This document shows, piece after piece, positions 38,575 through 46,902 of a stretch of 64,000 nucleotides of DNA. Both the position numbers and the translations under genes were made by a program. A model generated the notes under the pieces. It was not told the origin of the DNA, did not search any database, and saw only the letters and a program-made list of their open reading frames with translations. How positions within the stretch are numbered: position 1 is the stretch's first letter; the number at the start of each line of letters is the position of its first letter. The DNA comes from an uncultured Polaribacter sp. (GTDB taxonomy: Bacteria; Bacteroidota; Bacteroidia; Flavobacteriales; Flavobacteriaceae), in NCBI GenBank assembly GCA_943788865.1, contig CALSRX010000002.1, forward strand, positions 310,001 to 374,000, written 5' to 3'.

Positions 38575-38838
38575 TTAATGATTTTCGTGTGAATCGGTTT
38601 CTTCTTTCACCTTCTTTCTCAGCTTCATTTTACACACTGGACAATTTCCTTCTTTCTCATAGGTTTTACCTTTTTCACAGTCCATTGGACATTGATATAC
38701 ATCTTTAGAAGCAACTGTTTTAGTTTCTTTTTCTACTAAAACTTGTTCTTTTTTCTCTTCTTCTTGTCCTGTTTTACATGCTGTAAATACAAAACTCATT
38801 GAGCAAACAATTGCTATTACAAATACTGTTTTTTTCAT
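38575..38838 (-). CDS. heavy-metal-binding-domain lipoprotein
   Basis: An 87-aa lipoprotein. The signal ends in FVFTACKTG (Cys21). A Glu/Lys-rich linker leads to YQCPMDCEKGKTYEKEG followed by NCPVCKMKL, the small HMBD domain (CPM-x-C ... CPxCxM) found with copper and other metal efflux systems. The Cys and Met residues should bind soft metal ions. The tail is His-containing (DSHENH). It stands alone here, with no efflux pump nearby, so the metal and role are open. Confidence 0.8.
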   Translation of the reverse strand: MKKTVFVIAIVCSMSFVFTACKTGQEEEKKEQVLVEKETKTVASKDVYQCPMDCEKGKTYEKEGNCPVCKMKLRKKVKEETDSHENH

Positions 38839-38880
38839 TTTTTTATTTTATAAATTGTACACTATCTTTTTTTGTTTTTA

Positions 38881-39321
38881 TTAGAACTTTTTTAACCTAT
38901 TCAATTTCATATAATAAAAAGCCGGAAAAAGTACTAGTAAAAACAAAGGGTGAATTAAAAATCTTCTTATATAAAAAGGCAATAAATACCCCTCTTTAAA
39001 ATCGCCTTTTAATAAAAAACCAAAGATAACGATTAGTATTAAAAAAGCAAGAATTAAAAAGAATCCCGCAAATTTCACATAACTTCTTTTGTTAAAAGAC
39101 AAATAAATAATTCCTAATGTAATTAATGAGTTTAATATATATCGAAACAACATATCAACTAACAACTTCAAATTATTTACTTCTGGCATACTAGAATACA
39201 AATAATCATTTTGAAAATAGATAATCAATGGATCATAAAACAAATCATTTTCAAAAGCCCTAATTAAAAACAACATTGCAATCAGCACAAATAGCAAACT
39301 ATATTTTAGCGGTTTATTCAT
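38881..39321 (-). CDS. exosortase F system-associated membrane protein
   Basis: A 146-aa membrane protein with about four helices. The N-terminus has the RAFENDLFYDPLIIYFQNDY motif, and the end has FYIRRFLIHPLFLLVLFPAF. This matches the small protein that regularly accompanies exosortase F in flavobacteria. It overlaps the XrtF gene by 4 bp (ATGA), which points to translational coupling. Its function is unknown; helping XrtF process or anchor exported proteins is a guess from the pairing. Confidence 0.85.
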   Translation of the reverse strand: MNKPLKYSLLFVLIAMLFLIRAFENDLFYDPLIIYFQNDYLYSSMPEVNNLKLLVDMLFRYILNSLITLGIIYLSFNKRSYVKFAGFFLILAFLILIVIFGFLLKGDFKEGYLLPFYIRRFLIHPLFLLVLFPAFYYMKLNRLKKF

Positions 39322-39857
39322 TTTTTAAGATGTGAAAATTTTTGAACCCAAATTACCCATAATAGAAATGTTGTTCCATAAATAATTGCAGGAAAAACTA
39401 AATTATGTAACAACATTTGTTGATTTGGATAGTGATACAACATCATTGTTAAAAAAGCAATTCGCAAAATATTGATCAAATAAATAATGAGACTACCCAG
39501 AATTGCAAAAATTATTGTTGCTTTTTTTGGTCCAGAAAACGCAATAATAAAAGCTATAAATAAAATAATAATGCTAATAGAGTTACAACCTTCTATTACT
39601 CTAGCCACATAAATATTATTTACTATTAATTTTACAGACATTTCTGCATTATGCTGAACACTGGAAACCTGATAACCTAAAGTAGTTAAAACCGAAACCG
39701 TTTGATCTGCTACGGCACTTGTTATCGGAGCACATTGAAAACCCGTATCTTTAACCTGAAATCTATTTAAGTAAATAGCGTAAATAGCAAAAAGCAGAAA
39801 GTATACTACAAAAAATTTAACTAAAAAAAGGGTACTATTTTTATACTTATTCAACAC
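39318..39857 (-). CDS. xrtF: exosortase family protein XrtF
   Basis: A 179-aa multi-pass membrane protein of the exosortase/archaeosortase family, proposed cysteine transpeptidases that cut C-terminal sorting signals. The three catalytic residues are visible: Cys in VIEGCNSISI, Arg in INILRIAFL and His in MLLHNLVFP. XrtF is the short exosortase of Flavobacteriia. No target protein with a matching C-terminal tag is evident in this window. It is divergent from the GAF gene; a minus-strand TAAATTTG at 39897-39904 could be the -7 box. Confidence 0.92.
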   Translation of the reverse strand: MLNKYKNSTLFLVKFFVVYFLLFAIYAIYLNRFQVKDTGFQCAPITSAVADQTVSVLTTLGYQVSSVQHNAEMSVKLIVNNIYVARVIEGCNSISIIILFIAFIIAFSGPKKATIIFAILGSLIIYLINILRIAFLTMMLYHYPNQQMLLHNLVFPAIIYGTTFLLWVIWVQKFSHLKK

Positions 39858-39925
39858 AAAATTTATTTATTTTGCAGCATTAATAACCAAGCTTAACAAA
39901 TTTAAGTAATTCCAATTAAAACAGC

Positions 39926-40378
39926 ATGAAACTAGATACTTTAAAACAAAATATTTCTTTAATAATTGAAGGATCAAATAGTAAAGAAAATAAATTACAA
40001 TCAATTTGTGATTATTTAGAAGCAGAAGTAACATATTATGATTGGGTTGGATTTTATTTTAAAAATGGTGATAAAAACGAATTGAAATTAGGGCCATTCA
40101 CGGGAGAACCTACGGAACATACCATTATCCCCTTCGGAAAAGGAATTTGTGGTCAAGTTGCTATTAGCAATCAAAATTTTGTGGTTCAAGATGTAAACTC
40201 TCAAGATAACTATATCTCTTGCGGATGGAAAGTAAAGTCAGAAATTGTGATTCCAATTTTTGTCAAAGGAGAAAATATTGGACAAATTGATATCGATTCG
40301 CATACTGCTAATATATTTACAAAAAAAGATGAAGAATTACTAGAGTTTGTTTGTAGTAAAGTTTCAACCTTACTATAA
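39926..40378 (+). CDS. GAF-domain protein, free methionine-R-sulfoxide reductase type
   Basis: A 150-aa single GAF domain. It carries the fRMsr pattern: GKGICGQVAISNQNFVVQDV, then NYISCGWKVKSEIVIPIF and GQIDIDSH. The two Cys fit two of the three conserved Cys of E. coli MsrC (those in GxCG and I-x-C). Such enzymes reduce free methionine-R-sulfoxide. The motif match is good, so the enzyme call is likely but not proved. It stands divergent from the exosortase pair. Confidence 0.85.
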   Translation: MKLDTLKQNISLIIEGSNSKENKLQSICDYLEAEVTYYDWVGFYFKNGDKNELKLGPFTGEPTEHTIIPFGKGICGQVAISNQNFVVQDVNSQDNYISCGWKVKSEIVIPIFVKGENIGQIDIDSHTANIFTKKDEELLEFVCSKVSTLL

Positions 40379-40401
40379 TTTTAATTTTTGAAAATTTTTT
40401 T

Positions 40402-40409
40402 TATATTTG
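40402..40409 (+). promoter_or_regulatory. -7 box before the 42-aa ORF
   Basis: TATATTTG fits TAnnTTTG. It lies 24 bp after the GAF gene stop and 44 bp before the small ORF start. No good -33 element is seen. Confidence 0.4.
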
Positions 40410-40453
40410 TTTATATAAATAACAATTTTGTTAAATCATTAACCCCCCTTATA

Positions 40454-40582
40454 ATGAAAACAGAAAGTACAACTTCTTACGTCTTTTATAAAGGACGTTT
40501 TCAAAAAGAAAAAAAAGAAAAGCAATCTTTTTTAGAAAAATTCACAGAGCGTTTTAGAGAATTCCTAGAAAGCGCGGATTAG
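40454..40582 (+). CDS. 42-aa charged small protein
   Basis: An ORF of 42 codons starting at the ATG at 40454, just after a run of six C. The protein is very charged: a KGRFQKEKKEKQSFLEK stretch, then FTERFREFLESAD, which could form an amphipathic helix. It has no signal peptide or membrane segment. A -7 box upstream and a leader motif shared with the next small ORF support it. Possible distant similarity of FLEKFTERFREFL to IFEEFTENYNQLV of the next ORF suggests a pair. I do not recognise it. Confidence 0.5.
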   Translation: MKTESTTSYVFYKGRFQKEKKEKQSFLEKFTERFREFLESAD

Positions 40583-40593
40583 TAACCTTATGT

Positions 40594-40662
40594 TTTTAAG
40601 TCAAAACTGCAGATAAAAAATCATTAATTTTGAATGGATTAATATGCAGTTTTGACTTAAAA
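40594..40662. repeat. 18-bp perfect inverted repeat with 33-base loop
   Basis: TTTTAAGTCAAAACTGCA at 40594-40611 is exactly complementary to TGCAGTTTTGACTTAAAA at 40645-40662. It starts 12 bp after the stop of the 42-aa ORF. The long AT-rich loop makes a simple terminator less likely, although A/T runs flank it. It may be a transcript-end structure or a site for a dimeric protein. Confidence 0.8.
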
Positions 40663-40787
40663 AAATGGTTAGGAATCATGATTGAATTTTCATTTTAGAA
40701 TCAAAAAAATTGAAATAAGAAATTTGCTTATTGGATTAAAAACAAGTAACTTTTAATTTTACACTAGTAATAAATAAATCCCCCGTA

Positions 40788-40928
40788 ATGATGAAAAAAG
40801 ATTTTTTTACTATCAAAAGACTTTTTACAAATATTTCTGAAGAAAAAATGGCCGATGACATTTTTGAAGAATTCACTGAAAACTACAACCAATTAGTTGC
40901 TGATTTTAAAGCAAGTTTAGTTGTTTAA
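40788..40928 (+). CDS. 46-aa small acidic protein
   Basis: A 46-codon ORF (ATG at 40788, with a second ATG next to it) whose product begins MMKKDFFTIKRLFTNIS and has an acidic helix, DDIFEEFTENYNQLVADF. The start follows a run of five C (AATCCCCCGTAATG), similar to the AACCCCCCTTATAATG in front of the 42-aa ORF. It has no signal peptide. It is too short for a firm call, but the shared leader, the shared F-x-E-x-F-T-E motif and the position support it. Function unknown. Confidence 0.45.
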   Translation: MMKKDFFTIKRLFTNISEEKMADDIFEEFTENYNQLVADFKASLVV

Positions 40929-40945
40929 TTTTTACTTATTTAACC

Positions 40946-40976
40946 TTGTAAAAACTTTTGAATTTTAGTAGCTTTG
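40946..40976 (+). promoter_or_regulatory. purH promoter
   Basis: TTG at 40946-40948, a 20-bp spacer and TAGCTTTG at 40969-40976 match the Bacteroidetes promoter. The -7 box ends 21 bp before the purH ATG. Confidence 0.65.
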
Positions 40977-40997
40977 TGTGCTTAACAACCTATCAAA

Positions 40998-42527
40998 ATG
41001 ACCAGCACAAAAACTATTAAATCTGCCTTAATTTCTGTTTTCCATAAAGACGGACTTCAACCATTAGTTGAAAAATTAAACGAACAAAATGTAACAATTT
41101 ATTCTACTGGTGGAACTGAAAAATTCATCAAAGACCTAGGAATACCTGTAATTCCTGTTGAAGATGTAACTTCTTACCCTTCTATTTTAGGCGGCAGAGT
41201 TAAAACCTTACATCCCAAAGTTTTTGGAGGTATTTTAAATAGACAAAACCATGAAGGTGACGTTGCAGAAATGAAAGAATTTCAAATTCCGCAACTAGAT
41301 TTGGTAATTGTTGATTTATATCCTTTTGAAAAAACAGTTGCCTCTGGTGCATCTGAAGTAGACATTATTGAAAAAATTGACATTGGGGGAATTTCATTAA
41401 TTAGAGCTGCAGCAAAAAACTTTAAGGACACCGTAATCATTTCTTCAATGCAGCAGTACAATGATTTTTTAGCATTGATCTCTGAGAATAATGGTTCAAC
41501 CTCTCTTACAGATAGAAAAAAATTAGCCAAAGATGCGTTTAATGTTTCATCGCATTATGACACTGCTATTTTTAATTATTTCAATAATAATGAAGAGCCG
41601 GTTTTAAAGATTAGCGAAACAAATGGACAGGTTTTAAGATATGGAGAGAACCCACACCAAAAAGGATTTTTCTTCGGTGATTTAGAAGCTATGTTTGATA
41701 AATTACACGGAAAAGAGTTAAGTTATAATAATTTATTAGATGTTGATGCTGCTGTAAATTTGATGTTAGAATTCAAAGGAGAAGCACCAACATTTGCGGT
41801 TTTAAAGCACAATAACGCTTGTGGATTTGCACAAAGAGAAACAATTAAGCAAGCTTATGTTGATGCATTAGCTGGAGATCCTGTTTCTGCATTTGGCGGA
41901 ATTTTAATTGCAAATACAGCAATAGATAAAGAAACAGCTGAAGAAATTCATAAATTATTTTGTGAAGTGGTTATTGCACCATCTTATTCAGACGATGCAT
42001 TAGCTATTTTAAAAGGAAAGAAAAATAGAATTATTTTAGTTCAAAAAGAAGTTGAATTACCAAAAACAACTATTAGAACTTGTTTAAATGGTGCTTTAGT
42101 TCAAGATAAAGATTATATTACAGATTCTTTAGAAGATTTAACTTACGCAACCAACAATAAACCATCAGAAAGTCAGTTAGAAGATTTATTATTTGCCTCT
42201 AAATTGTGTAAAAACACAAAATCGAATACAATAATATTAGTTAAAAACAAACAATTATTAGCTGGAGGGACAGGCCAAACAAGTAGAGTTGATGCATTAA
42301 AACAAGCAATTGAAAAAGCTACAAGTTTTAACTTTAGTTTAAAAGATGCTGTCATGGCAAGTGATGCATTTTTTCCTTTTCCAGATTGCGTAGAAATAGC
42401 TGGTAATGAAGGAATAACGAGTGTTATACAGCCAGGAGGATCAATTAAAGACCAACTAAGCATTGATTACTGTAATGAACATAATATTTCAATGGTCTTA
42501 ACAGGAACTAGGCATTTTAAACACTAG
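40998..42527 (+). CDS. purH: bifunctional AICAR formyltransferase / IMP cyclohydrolase
   Basis: PurH carries out the last two steps of purine synthesis, AICAR to FAICAR to IMP. The 509-aa protein has the N-terminal MGS-like cyclohydrolase domain (about 1-195; STGGTEKFIKDLGIPVIPVE, LGGRVKTLHPKVFGGIL) and the C-terminal transformylase (about 200-509; RYGENPHQKG, LKHNNACGFA, DPVSAFGG, VMASDAFFPFPD, QPGGSIKD). Length and order fit the family (E. coli 529 aa). It has its own promoter and no purine neighbours. Confidence 0.97.
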   Translation: MTSTKTIKSALISVFHKDGLQPLVEKLNEQNVTIYSTGGTEKFIKDLGIPVIPVEDVTSYPSILGGRVKTLHPKVFGGILNRQNHEGDVAEMKEFQIPQLDLVIVDLYPFEKTVASGASEVDIIEKIDIGGISLIRAAAKNFKDTVIISSMQQYNDFLALISENNGSTSLTDRKKLAKDAFNVSSHYDTAIFNYFNNNEEPVLKISETNGQVLRYGENPHQKGFFFGDLEAMFDKLHGKELSYNNLLDVDAAVNLMLEFKGEAPTFAVLKHNNACGFAQRETIKQAYVDALAGDPVSAFGGILIANTAIDKETAEEIHKLFCEVVIAPSYSDDALAILKGKKNRIILVQKEVELPKTTIRTCLNGALVQDKDYITDSLEDLTYATNNKPSESQLEDLLFASKLCKNTKSNTIILVKNKQLLAGGTGQTSRVDALKQAIEKATSFNFSLKDAVMASDAFFPFPDCVEIAGNEGITSVIQPGGSIKDQLSIDYCNEHNISMVLTGTRHFKH

Positions 42528-42571
42528 TTAATAACTATTAAATATTGTGTAATTTGAACACAGAAATTTAG

Positions 42572-42579
42572 TAGATTTG
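42572..42579 (+). promoter_or_regulatory. -7 box of the mre-rod operon
   Basis: TAGATTTG fits TAnnTTTG, 37 bp before the mreB ATG. TTTG at 42553-42556 gives a short 15-bp spacer and TTG at 42545-42547 a long 24-bp one, so the -33 element is unclear. Confidence 0.45.
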
Positions 42580-42616
42580 TAAGAATACATTATAAAAATA
42601 AAAAAAAGATAATTTT

Positions 42617-43645
42617 ATGGGTTTTTTCGATTTTATGACGGAAGATATTGCGATCGATTTAGGTACCGCAAATACACTTATCATTCATAATGGTAAAGTG
42701 GTAATAGATAGTCCGTCAATAGTTGCCCGAAATAGAATCACTGGTAAAATTATTGCTGTTGGAAAAGAAGCCAACTTGATGCAGGGAAAAACGCATGAAA
42801 ACATAAAAACGATTCGTCCGTTAAAAGACGGAGTTATTGCAGATTTTCAAGCATCAGAAGAAATGATTAAAGAATTTGTAAAACAAATTCCGTCCATCAA
42901 AAAGAGATTATTTCCACCAGCATTACGCATGTTAATTTGTATCCCTTCTGGAATTACAGAAGTTGAAAGACGAGCTGTACAAGATTCTGCAAGACACATG
43001 AATGCCAAAGAAATTTATCTAATTTTTGAACCAATGGCAGCAGCTATCGGTGTTGGTATAGATATTATGGAGCCTAAAGGAAATATGATTATTGATATAG
43101 GCGGAGGAACTACAGAAATTGCTGTAATTGCATTAGCAGGTATTGTTTGTGATCAATCTGTAAAAGTTGCGGGCGATTTGTTTACAAGTGATATTATGTA
43201 TTATATGCGTACCCAACACAACTTATATGTTGGAGAAACTACTGCAGAAAAAATTAAAATAAATATTGGTGCAGCTACTGAAGATCTTGATTCTCCACCA
43301 GAAGACATGTTAGTTCAAGGTAGAGATTTATTAAGCGGAAAACCAAAACAAGTTCAAGTTTCCTATAGAGAAATTGCAAAAGCTCTAGACAAATCTATTT
43401 TAAGAATAGAAGATGCTGTAATGGAAACCTTATCTAAGACTCCACCAGAACTAGCTGCAGATATTTACAATACAGGTATATATTTAGCTGGCGGGGGCTC
43501 TATGCTTAGAGGTTTAGACAAACGTTTATCTAGAAAAACAGACCTACCTGTATATGTTGCGGAAGATCCTTTAAGAGCTGTTGTTAGAGGAACCGGAATT
43601 GCTTTAAAAGAGATTGAAAAATACAAAAGTGTATTAATGAAATAA
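42617..43645 (+). CDS. mreB: rod-shape protein MreB
   Basis: MreB is the bacterial actin that guides side-wall synthesis by the elongasome. The 342-aa protein has the phosphate-1 loop (EDIAIDLGTANTLI), the phosphate-2 loop (NMIIDIGGGTTEIAVIALAG) and the adenosine motif (GIYLAGGGSMLRGLDKRL). The start shows FFDFMTEDIAIDLG, as usual. It begins the mreB-mreC-mreD-mrdA-rodA operon, 19 bp before mreC. Confidence 0.98.
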   Translation: MGFFDFMTEDIAIDLGTANTLIIHNGKVVIDSPSIVARNRITGKIIAVGKEANLMQGKTHENIKTIRPLKDGVIADFQASEEMIKEFVKQIPSIKKRLFPPALRMLICIPSGITEVERRAVQDSARHMNAKEIYLIFEPMAAAIGVGIDIMEPKGNMIIDIGGGTTEIAVIALAGIVCDQSVKVAGDLFTSDIMYYMRTQHNLYVGETTAEKIKINIGAATEDLDSPPEDMLVQGRDLLSGKPKQVQVSYREIAKALDKSILRIEDAVMETLSKTPPELAADIYNTGIYLAGGGSMLRGLDKRLSRKTDLPVYVAEDPLRAVVRGTGIALKEIEKYKSVLMK

Positions 43646-43664
43646 ACACATTTGACTCTTTTCT

Positions 43665-44492
43665 ATGCAACAATTAATTTATTTTTTTAGAAAGTATAAA
43701 TATTTTCTGTTTTTTTTGTTGCTAGAGTTTATTGCCATCTTTTTTACAATCAACAACAACAACTTTCATAAAAGCAAATTTATTAGTTCTGCTAATGAAA
43801 TAACTGGTGGGTTGTATGAAAAGACAACACAAATTTCTAATTACTTCAATTTAAAATCTCAGAATGAAGAATTGATTTTAGAAAACAAAAACTTAAAGAA
43901 TTTATTAGAAAAATATACTTCTAAAGAAGATTCTACTTTGCGTGTTTCTGTTATAGACACAATCAATTATCAACAAAAATACACATACACTGAGGCTAAA
44001 ATCTATAGCAATAACTTTAACAATCCCAATAATTTCATCCTACTAAACAAAGGAAAAAATCATGGGATTAACATTGAAATGGCCGTTGTAAATAGTAAAG
44101 GAATTATTGGTATAACAGAAGATGTAAGTGCTAATTACGTTAGAGTTCAATCAATTTTAAATAGCAACAGCAAAATTAACGCAAAGTTAAAAAACAGCTC
44201 ACATTTCGGGACATTGATTTGGGACGGAAAAGACTATAATATTGTTCAATTAGAAGATATTCCCAGACAAGCAGCAATCAAAGTTGGAGATACAATAATT
44301 ACTGGAGGAAAGTCAACTATATTTCCTGAAGGAATTTTAATCGGTACAATTCAAAAAATTAATACTGAGAGCAGCAACAACTCTTTAGACATCAAGTTAT
44401 TTAATGACATGAGTAATATTGACAATGTTTATATTGTTACAGCCTTAGACAAAGAAGAAATAAGAACTTTAAACAACGCTATAAATGAATAA
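43665..44492 (+). CDS. mreC: rod-shape protein MreC
   Basis: MreC links cytoplasmic MreB to PBP2 in the periplasm. The 275-aa protein has one N-terminal membrane helix (about 10-29), a coiled coil (about 55-90; LKSQNEELILENKNLKNLLE) and a C-terminal beta domain with typical motifs (FILLNKGKNHGI, MAVVNSKGIIGI, VGDTIITGGKSTIFPEGI). It overlaps mreD by 8 bp, so the two are probably coupled. The gene is intact, just upstream of the second indel-rich island. Confidence 0.95.
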   Translation: MQQLIYFFRKYKYFLFFLLLEFIAIFFTINNNNFHKSKFISSANEITGGLYEKTTQISNYFNLKSQNEELILENKNLKNLLEKYTSKEDSTLRVSVIDTINYQQKYTYTEAKIYSNNFNNPNNFILLNKGKNHGINIEMAVVNSKGIIGITEDVSANYVRVQSILNSNSKINAKLKNSSHFGTLIWDGKDYNIVQLEDIPRQAAIKVGDTIITGGKSTIFPEGILIGTIQKINTESSNNSLDIKLFNDMSNIDNVYIVTALDKEEIRTLNNAINE

Positions 44493-44991
44493 AGCTCTTT
44501 ACATTACTTTTTTGTTTTTATTTCTGTTGTTTCTACAAGTCTTTTTACTAAACAACATTTTGTTTTTAGGATATATAAATCCATATTTATATGTTGCTTT
44601 TGTTATTTTTTATCCTTTAAAAGAAAGAACGATACCTCTTTTTATTTCTTTCATTTTTATTAGGATTATCAATTGATTTCTTTTCTGATTCTGGAGGAAT
44701 CAATGCTTTTTCATCGTTATTTATTGCTTATTTAAGACTTTTTTTGATTCGTGTTATTTTTAGAAAAACCGAACAAGATTATTTACTCTTTAATTTAGAT
44801 CAAGAGCCTTTTGGTAAAGTTTTTAACTTATGTGATAACTTTAATTCTAATACACCACTTCATTTTATTTTCTTTAGCTAACTTTAGCTCTCAAAACTTT
44901 TTCAAGTGTTATTGTAAACACTTTGTACTCAAGTATTTTTACTTCAGTTTTGTTTTTTTTAGGAACTTACTTTATTAGAAAGAAAAAATAA
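44485..44991 (+). pseudogene. mreD: rod-shape protein MreD, frameshifted
   Basis: MreD is a small multi-pass membrane protein of the elongasome. The N-terminal helices are readable (LFLLNNILFLGYINPYLYV, FVIFYPLKERTIPLF). A one-base change near 44650 breaks the frame. The rest continues as LGLSIDFFSDSGGINAFSS, LFIAYLRLFLIRVIF and, after further indels, SIFTSVLFFLGTYFIRKKK, with the stop at 44989-44991, directly before the mrdA ATG. Repaired length is about 168 aa, normal for the family. Probably sequencing error. Confidence 0.87.
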
Positions 44992-46902
44992 ATGAAGCGT
45001 AGCTCTTTACTTTACTTTTTTATAACTCTAGCAGGGCTCATCTTTATTGGAAGGTTATTTCAGTTACAGGTTATTAATGGAGCAGATTTAGATCCAATAT
45101 AATAATGCCGCTGTAAAAACTAACTACGATTATCCTGAACGAGGATATGTTTATGATAGAAATGGAAAATTACTGGTAGCAAATCAACTGTCTTATGATG
45201 TAATGGTTCAGCCAAATGAAGTAGAACCTTTAGATACCATTAGAATTTTGTAACCTATTAAAAATTGATCTAGATTATTTTAAGCGAAAGATACAAAAGC
45301 TAAAAGTTATTCACCTTGCTTACCTTCTGTTTTTTTAAAACAATTAGCTAAAGAGGATTTTGCTTTTTTACAAGAAAAGCTACATAAATTTAAAGGATTT
45401 TATATTCAAAAGAGAAATATTAGAAATATCCTATTAAGTTCAGCTGCAAATGTTTTGGGTACATAAGTGAAGTAAATGAATTAGAAGCCAAAAACAATCC
45501 TATTATCAACAAGGAGAATTAATTGGAAGTAGTGGTATAGAAAAAGTCATACGATTCAATTCTACGAGGAATAAAAGGAAAAAAGTTTTTACATAGAAAC
45601 GATTTAACAAAGTTACTGGATCATATAAAGACGGTGAATATGATACGCTAGCTGTAAACGGTCAAGACATTACCTTAACCATTGATAGTGAGCTTCAGCA
45701 ATATGGAGAATTATTAATGTCTGGAAAGCGTGGTGGAATTGTAGCAATAGAACCATCAACTGGGGAAATACTAGCACTCAGTTATCATCTCCTACATACG
45801 ATCCAAATATGATGGTTGGAAGACAAAGAGCATACAACTCAACCATTCTTATGGATGAAAAAAACCTCGACAAGCCTACTTACGATAGAAGTTTACAGGC
45901 AACATACCCGCCCGGATCTCCCTTTAAACTCATCAATGCCCTTAATTGGATTCAAGAAGGTGTTATTGATGAAAATTCTGCTGTATATTGTTACGGAGGC
46001 TATAGATACGGGCCAAGAAAAGGCGCTTTTCATGGGTGCCATTGTGATATTTTTGGAGGTCCAATTAGATTACATACTGCTATTTCTAAATCGTGTAATA
46101 GCTATTTCTCTACAACTATCGAAAAATAATTGACAAGAGAAACAGCAAGTGTTGGGATGGATAATTGGAGTAAACATGTTAAAAGTTTTGGCTTAGGAAA
46201 CTATTTAGGATACGATTTACCTGCAGGTCAGAAAGGATTAATTCCAGATGGTAATTATTACGATTCTCGCTATAAATATTCTTGGAATGGTCCTACAAAT
46301 ATATCCAATGCTATTGGGCAAGGTGAAGTTTTAACCACGCCAATTCAATTAGCAAATGTTACTGCTGCAATTGCAAATAAAGGCTATTTTTTTACACCTC
46401 ATATTTTAAAAAAAGTCAAACGATAAAAACATTATAAACACAAATATATACGTTCCTAAAAAAACGACGATTGACTCCTAAACATTTTGACCCAATCATT
46501 GAAGCGAATGCACGAAGTTTTTAAAACTGGAACGGGAAAATGGAGTCAACATAAAAGGAATTGAAATTGTGGAAAAACAGGAACTCTCAGAAAATCTTCA
46601 CAATCATTAATGGTGTTAGAAAACAATTCACAGAGATCATTCTATTTTAGTTGCATTTGCTCCAAAAGAGAATCCTAAAATTGCAATTGCTGTTTTTGTT
46701 GAAAATGGCGGTTATGGATCTACAATTGCTGCACCAATTACAAGTTTATTGATAGAGAAATACTTAAACAGAAAAAATAACAGGCAATAATAGACAGTGG
46801 ATAGAAAACAATATGATTAATCTTAGTTTAAGAGACATCTATAATCAAAAGGAAATAATTCCAAAAACAACACTTAGAAGATTGCGAGCAGGAACGAAAT
46901 AA
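44992..46902 (+). pseudogene. mrdA: penicillin-binding protein 2 (MrdA), frameshifted
   Basis: PBP2 is the elongasome transpeptidase. The start KRSSLLYFFITLAGLIFIGR is the membrane anchor, followed by VINGADLDPI and YDYPERGYVYDRNGKLLVAN of the N-terminal domain. The three active-site motifs are all readable across frames: SxxK as PPGSPFKLINAL, SxN as KSCNSYF, and KTGT as GKTGTS near 46575. Many one-base indels break the reading. The end is uncertain; an in-frame TAA at about 46900 overlaps the presumed rodA start. Sequencing error is the likely cause, as an intact PBP2 is expected with MreB. Confidence 0.87.

Noticed and set aside
40583..40787. Riboswitch upstream of the 46-aa ORF
   Set aside because: The inverted repeat is a simple hairpin, and I see no core motif of a known riboswitch class.
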